Source of the DNA: Trematomus loennbergii
Lineage: Eukaryota; Chordata; Actinopteri; Perciformes; Nototheniidae
Reading direction: 5' to 3'
Length of the DNA stretch: 64,000 nt
Assembly (NCBI GenBank): GCA_012861695.1
Contig: JAAOOA010000539.1
Coordinates: forward strand, 225,766-289,765
Shown here: positions 55,302 through 64,000 of the stretch, in pieces
How positions within the stretch are numbered: position 1 is the stretch's first letter
How the letters are laid out: each line of letters begins with the position of its first letter
Position numbers and translations under genes: made by a program
Notes under the pieces: generated by a model
What the model saw: only the letters and a program-made list of their open reading frames with translations
Databases searched by the model: none
What the model was told of the DNA's origin: nothing

Positions 55302-56499
55302 GAAATGCTTTAACCTGTTAAGCCCTGAGCCTGTTTTTCAGGCCTCAGGCTCGAAAATGACATTCCCAGAACAAATGACCATATCTTCTCTTCTAAAAGG
55401 GTTAAATTAATAATCTTTTCTCTCAAAGTAATGATAAACCTGTGAGTTGGATGTAGAAAAGTCAGAATCAATATAGATGTTTTTTATTTGAAAGAAAATT
55501 CAGATTTTACATAGTAAAAAACTGTAAATTATAGTGTCCGTCCAAAAATTCTTTTTTACTTATAGTGAAAACTACCCTTGGAAACTCCAAAGTACAACAT
55601 ATAATAAGTACCCTGTATCAAGATTGATGCAAAACAAGTGAAATTTGACCTTTTTAGAGAGATTTAGCTAAAAACCCCCACTTCTGGGGTCATTTGGGTG
55701 GATTTGACCTATCTCTGGCCCCCCTTGCTCGATTTTGATGAATGAAATCTCTTTATAACCGCTAGAGCCAATGGAATCAAGGGAAAGTTATATACACACC
55801 AAAACGTTAACAAATAAGGAGTGAGAGTGACGCGTTACCAAAACCCGGAAGCTGCTTTTTTTTCTTTCGTTTTAATGCCATTGAACACGTCTTTCGACCT
55901 AATTGACAGCTACGGTGAGACGATCTGCCTTAAAAGCTCCGTAAAGGTACATGTTGTGATGTCTGTGTTTGCTTCCCCTGTCGCAAGTTCGGATCGCTCA
56001 GTGATGATATTATACCTAAATAATCAGTGGAGTCTCAGCTTTAATCGGCTATATTGTATGTGCAGCTACGATAAGTAATAAGGGTATTTTTATCTTGAAT
56101 TGTGTGCCGCAGTGAGTTAGAATCTTTTCGCTCAGGGGTCATTTAGACGTTTCTTATGAGACTTGTGTTTTGTTTTGGTAAAAATGGTTCATATCTTCAG
56201 TTAGCTGAGATTCTTCCCGTTAATCTGGTGCTACACATTAATAGTTTCATAAATGTTAAGAAGCCCTGAGACATTATCTCGAAAAAAAAAAACGGTGGAA
56301 GGGGTCCAATGGGGGGACCGCCGTGCTTAAGAGGTTAACCTTTACTTTTTATCCAAGTCTTAAACCTCAAGAGGTCCTTTGAAGTTGATACATATTTTTA
56401 ATGTAAAACAATATTATATGTAACATTTCCGCACTATTGTGTAAAAATTACTTGGCATTGTTGAGTTGTTATTTCCATAAACGTTTTCCAGAATCATGT
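55302..56499. other. Unassigned repeat-like spacer
   Basis: Begins 'TTAACCTGTTAAGCCCTGAG' and ends '...CTTAAGAGGTTAACC', a weak inverted pair about 1 kb apart that may mark an old DNA transposon. The interior repeats 'AAGCCCTGAG' (55320 and 56262). No gene or target duplication confirmed. Confidence 0.35.
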
Positions 56500-56568
56500 G
56501 TAATTTTTAGGGCTGTCAGTCGATTAAAATATTTAATCGCGATTAATCGCATGATTGTCCATAGTTAA

Positions 56569-56941
56569 AGGTGGGGAAGGTAAGTTTGAGAAACTGGCTC
56601 GAGATTGCTAGAATTTGAAAATACACAACCGGAGAAAATCTGCCACTTCCTTACAGAGCCCCTCCTCCAACACACACGAACGCGCACATAACCAATGAGG
56701 GCACGAGATAAGTTTGTGCACAGATGGAAGGCTGACAGGCAGGTAGGCCATCCAGTTATTTTAGCCGGGCCGGCTAAAATGATTGGTCGTACTTTTTACA
56801 GTATTACGGCTTCCACAGATGACATTTTTTTATGGATTTTTTGTCAAAGCACTTCATTGCTATCGGGATGTTAAGAGCATTCCATGGAATATAACAAAAA
56901 GTGTATCTCGAGCCGGTTTCTCAAACTTACCTACCCCACCT
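56569..56941. mobile_element. TTAA-target MITE, family K copy 2, nested
   Basis: 373 bp, reverse orientation of 2857-3236. TTAA at 56565-56568 and 56942-56945. Removing it and one TTAA restores the ATAGTTAATCGCG of the host hAT, which dates it after that hAT family arose. Confidence 0.95.
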
Positions 56942-57136
56942 TTAATCGCGATTAATCGCAAATTAATCGCACATTTTTATCTGTTCTAAATGTACCTTAG
57001 AGGGATATTTTTCAAGTTTTTAATACTCTTATCAACATATGAGTGGACAAATATGCTTTATATGTTTGTTTATTATCATTTGAACATTACAAATATTCGC
57101 CTCAATTCAACCTGGAACCTCTCTCATACATGAATA

Positions 57137-57402
<266 letters not shown>

Positions 57403-57943
57403 ACAGACACTGTGATGGATCGTTGGAGCTATGTGCAGCTCAAGGCATATATGCTCGAACGGGAGCTGCCTGGACGCTGCAATCATGTTGCGCGCACTAT
57501 CCGTGCTGAGTGTGCTGACTTTTCGTACAATGTCCCACTGTCTGGCTCCCTGCATAAAGTCAAGTGCTCGGCGCAGTTGTCGGCGAAATGTCGCTCCTCT
57601 GTTTTCATTGAAACAGCTCCTTATATCCGTTAGCGCAGCTAGCTAGCACCAGATGCTAACAACAACAACACGTAAGGTGTGCCTCGCTCGAGTCGCTCCA
57701 CACATACACACACCCTCCCGGTCCTCCCGATGGCCAGTCCAGGCCTGCCGGTGAGCGTGGAAGTGTGGTCTGCCACAAGCGGGCGGCAGGAGCGGGGCTG
57801 TCAGCATCAGCTTGTAGATGGTATGTTAAACTCGATGCGCTCTGAAACTACGGGGCGGCTGAGGACAAAAATACACATGCATTAATCGCGTTAAAATAAT
57901 TAGTGGCGTTCATTTTTTTTTGCGTTAACGCCCTAGTAATTTT

Positions 57944-58486
57944 TGATTTAAGTAACGGAACATTTCATCTGGTCTCCTGTAATAGAGTTGTGTTCCTTTT
58001 GAGCATGCCTTAGCTACTATTTAACCATGAATTTGTTAGATCTTCGTTGTTATATATAGGTTTATACCAGATAATTGATTCAGAAAAACTGGCTGAGCAT
58101 TTGTTAGCCTTAAGCTTGTAGCCGCTAACCCCGCTTGGGAAACACTGATTTAAAGAGGATTTACTATATTGAGTGTTTTTCCAGGGGCGCATCAGAGCCG
58201 CTTTCAAACTTTTTTTGGAGTGCTGTCACTGTTGTATAACTAAACACTGTGACCATGAACGAGAGGAGATAAACAGCTGATATTCATAAAGTACGACAGT
58301 TTGTTATATTCAAACTTTTTGAGAAAAGCTATTTGCAAAGCACAGTGTATCGATATATTAGCTAGGTGTCAGACAGAGTGTAGTTTAATAGACATGACAA
58401 AAACATGGACAAGACGACGTGACAACGTTTCCTTTCATTGCTTCCGGACTGTTTGGGCTGACTAAGATTTATTCGAGAGCTACACG
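57944..58486. other. Unassigned spacer
   Basis: No coding region or terminal repeats seen. 'TAGCCGCTAACCCCGCTTGGG' (split near 58120) is slightly GC-rich. It leads into the next minisatellite. Confidence 0.4.
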
Positions 58487-61400
58487 ATGTCTTCACCATG
58501 AGCCTGAGCCTTCATCATGTCTTCACCATGAGCCTGAGTCTCCATCATGTCTTCATCATAAGCCTGAGTCTTCATCATGTCTTCACCATGAGCCTGAGTC
58601 TTCATCATAACTCTGGGTCTTCATCATGTCTTCACCATGAGCCTGAGTCTCCATCATGTCTTCATCATAAGCCTGAGTCTTCATCATGTCTTCACCATGA
58701 GCCTGAGTCTCCATCATGTCTTCATCATAAGCCTGAGTCTTCATCATGTCTTCACCATGAGCCTGAGTCTTCATCATAACTCTGGGTCTTCATCATGTCT
58801 TCACCATGAGCCTGAGTCTCCATCATGTCTTCATCATAAGCCTGAGTCTTCATCATGTCTTCACCATGAGCCTGAGTCTCCATCATGTCTTCATCATAAC
58901 TCTGGGTCTTCATCATGTCTTCATCATGAGTCTGAGTCTTCATCATGTCTTCATCATGTCTTCATCATGAGCCCGAGTCTTCATCGAGTCTTCATCATGT
59001 CTTCCTCATGAGCCTGAGTCTTCTTCATATCTTCACCATGAGTCTGAGTCTTTATCATGAGTCTGAGCCTTCATCATAACTCTGGGTCTTCATCATGTCT
59101 TCACCATGAGCCTGAGTCTCCATCATGTCTTCATCATAAGCCTGAGTCTTCATCATGTCTTCACCATGAGCCTGAGTCTCCATCATGTCTTCATCATAAC
59201 TCTGGGTCTTCATCATGTCTTCATCATGAGTCTGAGTCTTCATCATGTCTTCATCATGTCTTCATCATGAGCCCGAGTCTTCATCGAGTCTTCATCATGT
59301 CTTCCTCATGAGCCTGAGTCTTCTTCATGTCTTCATCATGAGTCTGAGTCTTCATCATGTCTTCATCATGTCTTCATGAGCCCAAGTCTTCATCGAGTCT
59401 TCATCATGTCTTTATCATGAGTCTGAGTCTTCATCATGTCTTCCTCATGAGCCTGAGTCTTCTTCATATCTTCACCATGAGTCTGAGTCTTCAACATGAG
59501 TCTGAGCCTTCATCATGTCTTCACCATGAGCCTGAGTCTTCATCATGTCTTCACCATGAGCCTGAGTCTCCATCATGTCTTCATCATAAGCCTGAGTCTT
59601 CATCATGTCTTCACCATGAGCCTGAGTCTTCATCATGAGTCTGAGCCTTCATCATGTCTTCACCATGAGCCTGAGTCTTCATCATGTCTTCATCATGAGT
59701 CTGAGTCTTCATCATGTCTTCACCATGAGTCTGAGTCTTCATCATGAGCCTGAGTCTTCATCATGTCTTCACCATGAGTCTGAGTCATGTCTTCACCATG
59801 AGTCTGAGTCTATATCATGTCTTCATCATAAGCCTGAGTCTTCATCATGTCTTCACCATGAGCCTGAGTCTTCATCATAACTCTGGGTCTTCATCATGTC
59901 TTCATCATGAGTCTGAGTCTTCATCATGTCTTCATCATGTCTTCATCATGAGCCCGAGTCTTCATCGAGTCTTCATCATGTCTTTATCATGAGTCTGAGT
60001 CTTCATCATGTCTTCCTCATGAGCCTGAGTCTTCACCATGAGTCTGAGTCTTCTTCATATCTTCACCATGAGTCTGAGTCTTTATCATGAGTCTGAGCCT
60101 TCATCATGTCTTCATCATGAGTCTGAGTCTTCATCATGTCTTCATCATGAGCCCAAGTCTTCATCGAGTCTTCATCATGTCTTTATCATGAGTCTGAGTC
60201 TTCATCATGTCTTCACCATGAGTCTGAGTCTTCATCATGTCTTCATCATGAGTCTGAGTCTTCATCATGTCTTCACCATGAGTCTGAGTCTTCATCATGA
60301 GCCTGAGTCTTCATCATGTCTTCACCATGAGTCTGAGTCATGTCTTCACCATGAGTCTGAGTCTATATCATGTCTTCATCTTAAGCTGAGTCTTCATCAT
60401 GTCTTCACCATGAGCCTGAGTCTTCATCATAACTCTGGGTCTTCATCATGTCTTCATCATGAGTCTGAGTCTTCATCATGTCTTCATCATGAGCCCGAGT
60501 CTTCATCGAGTCTTCATCATGTCTTTATCATGAGTCTGAGTCTTCATCATGTCTTCACCATGAGTCTGAGTCTTCATCATGTCTTCATCATGAGTCTGAG
60601 CCTTCATCATGTCTTCATCATGAGTCTGAGTCTTCATCATGTCTTCATCATGTCTTCATCATGAGCCCGAGTCTTCATCATGTCTTTATCATGAGTCTGA
60701 GTCTTCATCATGTCTTCACCATGAGTCTGAGTCTTCATCATGTCTTCATCATGAGTCTGAGTCTTCATCATGTCTTCACCATGAGTCTGAGTCTATATCA
60801 TGTCTTCATCATAAGCCTGAGTCTTCATCATGTCTTCACCATGAGCCTGAGTCTTCATCATAACTCTGGGTCTTCATCATGTCTTCATCATGAGTCTGAG
60901 TCTTCATCATGTCTTCATCATGTCTTCATCATGAGCCAGAGTCTTCATCGAGTCTTCATCATGTCTTTATCATGAGTCTGAGTCTTCATCATGTCTTCCT
61001 CATGAGCCTGAGTCTTCACCATGAGTCTGAGTCTTCTTCATATCTTCACCATGAGTCTGAGTCTTTATCATGAGTCTGAGCCTTCATCATGTCTTCATCA
61101 TGAGCCCGAGTCTTCATCGAGTCTTCATCATGTCTTTATCATGAGTCTGAGTCTTCATCATGTCTTCCTCATGAGCCTGAGTCTTCACCATGAGTCTGAG
61201 TCTTCTTCATATCTTCACCATGAGTCTGAGTCTTTATCATGAGTCTGAGCCTTCATCATGTCTTCATCATGAGTCTGAGTCTTCATCATGTCTTCATCAT
61301 GTCTTCATCATGAGCCCAAGTCTTCATCGAGTCTTCATCATGTCTTTATCATGAGTCTGAGTCTTCATCATGTCTTCCTCATGAGCCTGAGTCTTCATCA

Positions 61401-61706
61401 TGTCTTCACCATGAGTCTGAGTCTTCTTCATATCTTCACCCTGAGTCTGAGTCCTCACCATGAGCCTGAGTCTCCATCATGTCTTCATCATAAGTCTGAG
61501 TCTTCATCATGTCTTCACCATGAGCCTGAGTCTTCATCATGTCTTCACCATGAGTGTGAGTCTTCATCATGTCTTCACCATGAGTCTGAATCATGTCTTC
61601 ACCATGAGTCTGAGTCTTCATCATGTCTTCACCATGAGCCTGAGTCTTCATCATGTCTTCACCATGAGCCTGAGTCTTCATCATGTCTTCACCATGAGTC
61701 TGAGTC
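58487..61706. repeat. 30-bp-unit minisatellite, 3.2 kb, higher-order structure
   Basis: Basic unit 'CATCATGTCTTCACCATGAG' then 'YCTGAGTCTT' (30 bp), with variants CATAACTCTGGG, CATCGAGTC and TCTTCATAT. 58741-59040 and 59041-59340 are nearly identical 300-bp blocks (2 differences seen in the last 60 bases). A longer copy relation of about 983 bp links 59881-60120 to 60864-61100. Unit length divisible by three leaves open frames on both strands (Ser-Leu-His or Met-Lys-Thr-Gln types). I do not treat these as genes. Confidence 0.95.
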
Positions 61707-64000
61707 CACTTTAACACAAATAAATGGAGGTTTAATGTTCACAAGAGATTAAAGTTTATGCAGACATTTGTTTATACTCTAATGAAAAATATGAAAGCCA
61801 ACAGCTGCAATGCAAGAAAGAAATAACATATGGCAATATATCCTTTATGTAGGAGCACTGTTACGGTTAAATGGTCGTCGTACGTGGGCTAAAAGGTTGA
61901 TAAATGTTGTTCAATTGTTAGAGGGAACGGGCAAACCATTATTGCTGGAAACCTTTAATGGGTGAGTTTCAGTGCAGCTGAAGGCTCTTATGGAAGCCAG
62001 AGTCAGGCCTGCTATGTGTGGGTAAACATATCCATATGTCAGGGGTCTTGTGCCTCTCTCCACTGCACTTCAGTTGCCTTGGTTGTTTTCATTCCCCCTT
62101 TGCTCTCACAGCAAGGTACAACCCCTGTATGATTGCCTGCTCGGTAAAGATGAAAGGAACATGGCATCATGGGTATCTGTCTCCTGGAACACAGAATATA
62201 TCTTGTCTATGACGCCATTCCATGAACATGACTCCTTAAAATGTCCTACTGCCTCCCTGTTGAATGTATTCAACATTCATATTACTGTTCATACTGTATA
62301 TGCTTAAGCTTTTCACATCTTTTATATTAGTTTTTGTTTGACAATAAAGTTAAATCTAATCTTATAGAAGCCATTAAAGGGAATATTTTACCACCAATGT
62401 CCCTATTGCTACTTCTACTACTTAGTAATTAAGGGGGAATACTTCAAATGTTCAGGTTCTTGCTTTTCAAAAACATACATGTATAACATTTGACATTTTC
62501 TATCTTTGGATTTTAGACTCACTGAACAAACTGTTAAATAAAATGTTAAATAGTTACAATTATTTAGATTTTTGTTGCTCTCTATTTATTTTTGATAAAT
62601 TACAATGTATAAGAAAAATCATAGTTTAAATCTGAATTAAACGTAATTCTTTAACGATAAAAATAATGATATATCTTTTGGCCTTCTTTATGCCAGATGT
62701 TTCTACCTCGACCATTACTCTACATTCTTGACTGTAGCGAAACTCCACTGACATCCCATTTCCCCCATGCCTATGGCACACATCAAACGCACCACAAAGT
62801 TAGGAAATAGATAAGTCAACATGATCAAATGACTGCCTTCCTGTCCACATGCCATCATTGTTTAAGTGGAGGAGCTGTGCTAACCCCTCCACACAAAGAG
62901 GTGCTGTAGATTTGTATTTGTCACCAAATCTCCCTGCAGGAAATTACTCATCAGGCTCTTTAACTGTCAACAGAAAAGAAGTTTCCTTCAGTTTAAAATG
63001 CACTGATGAAACACACACACGAAGAAAAGAACAGACACAGCAACATCAGCATATACAGTAATCCAATAGAACTAATGTCATCCAACAAAAACTATACTCT
63101 ACATATTTTTATGTGAAACCTAAGTAAAATGCTTTCTCTTCAACTCTGAACATATGAAACTTCCTCTCCCTTGAACACACTAATACCAAAGCCAAATAGT
63201 TAGACACGTGATGATGTCACAATTAAACCATGTATTGTCCACACTCGTTTTATAATTCAAAATGATGGTTATCTTTTTTGTCCTGAGGCTTTATTTTGCA
63301 ACCTTTCAGTATGTGTGCCCCTTGAGAGTATTCATAGTAATTCAATCAGGAAGACTTCATTTGGTTTAAAGAACATTTATTGACACATGTCGTATGATAA
63401 ATGTTAAGTCTTTGGCGATTAGACCCCGATCCTGAAATCGTATATCTAAAGGGGGAAATGCAGCCGTGAGCATATAGGGAACCCCCCCAGGTCTAGACAC
63501 TGGTGATGATGCTGAAGATCTGGATTTGATGAGGAGATGGGATGAAGAGAGGTGTGATGAGGTCTTTGGATTAGCTCTCCTGGCACTGGATATGATGAAA
63601 GGAGGTGGATGGGGAGGAGGCGGGCGGCAGCATGACTGAAGGGAGAGTTTGCTAATCAGAGCTTATTTCAGAGAGGGCGATTCATTATGGTGCTGCAAGA
63701 AACTTGCCCCTTCCTTTGTCTCGAAGTTAGTTTGTCCTGTAAATAGATTTTTGTTATGAAAATAGGGTATTTGGTTTTTACAAGCTCATTAGGATTTCAC
63801 ATTTTGTTTCAAACAATACTTGAGTATATAGCCCACTGGTGACTGCCTTGAGGGTGCTTGCAGGTGGCTAAATGAGACTTCTGAAGTTGTTGGAACAACA
63901 CAACATGTTATCACGCCGAAACCAAGGAAAATCCTCTACAAACCGTTTTATATTTTTGCAAATCCAATATCAAATGCAAAATAAGTGTGGCTTTTTGTCG
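61707..64000. other. Mostly unique sequence, no gene identified
   Basis: 62250-62365 ends 'ACAATAAAGTTAAATCTAAT', a retroelement tail like the one at 19030-19060. Near 63376 a minus-strand AATAAA precedes about 250 bp of GA-rich sequence (63490-63640) that could be the 3' untranslated end of a gene lying beyond the window; I cannot support a coding exon. All other open frames are short and unrecognised. Confidence 0.4.

Noticed and set aside
58419..61752. Ser/His-rich and Met-Lys-Thr-Gln-rich frames over the 30-bp satellite as genes
   Set aside because: Overlapping frames on both strands with perfect repeat period and no start context, flanking exon or domain.
63360..63640. 3' untranslated region of a minus-strand gene
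   Set aside because: Only a single AATAAA and GA-rich sequence; no coding exon within the window to support it.

Overview
The window looks like teleost fish nuclear DNA. The evidence is 3' ends of fish-type L2 LINEs, hAT, TTAA-target and 3-bp-target MITEs, long CA/TG runs, and two TRIM16-like/finTRIM-type genes (RING, B-boxes, coiled coil, PRY/SPRY). I see no clearly intact single-copy host gene. Almost everything is mobile DNA, satellite DNA or duplicated TRIM pseudogene. Many reading-frame breaks sit at short indels, some in homopolymers, so part of the apparent decay could be assembly error.

Layout. 1-1962 is a 5'-truncated L2 LINE. 2857-3236 and 3552-3942 are two MITEs, the second inside a duplicated block. 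4600-9520 (copy A) and 33653-37885 (copy B) are direct segmental duplicates, each with a 57-bp minisatellite array and a TRIM pseudogene on the minus strand. Only copy A carries a 630-bp insertion. A third and much larger 57-bp array (10553-14056) lies in the opposite orientation. 14176-18319 is a 4.1-kb composite DNA-transposon insertion with an 8-bp target duplication. It contains a truncated LINE, a broken THAP-domain exon and a 37-bp pure-hairpin micro-element. 18357-19578 is another inverted-repeat element. 20398-22686 is a small GC-rich LTR element without pol.

Two related retrovirus-like elements lie on the minus strand. E1 (23568-32695) has near-identical LTRs, a 4-bp target duplication, a gag fragment with a zinc knuckle and an Env-leader-like fragment. 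E2 (38056-45886) has a long gag with a coiled-coil insert and capsid but no zinc knuckle. I found no recognisable reverse transcriptase in either. Both carry repeated modules in which a short perfect hairpin abuts a purine tract of the AAAGGAGGG type.

47434-53900 is a Ty3/gypsy-like element (5' LTR, tRNA-Pro primer site, gag, protease). A LINE sits in its LTR and a hAT transposon in its leader, and the hAT transposase is itself split by another hAT-type MITE. 54392-55297 is a TTAA-target MITE carrying consensus interferon-response motifs. 56508-57935 is a hAT element with a nested MITE and a 260-bp TG run. 58487-61706 is a 30-bp-unit minisatellite with a 300-bp higher-order repeat. The last 2.3 kb is mostly unassigned.

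The genes do not form a pathway. The window is best read as layered insertions that can be ordered in time by nesting and by filled/empty site pairs.
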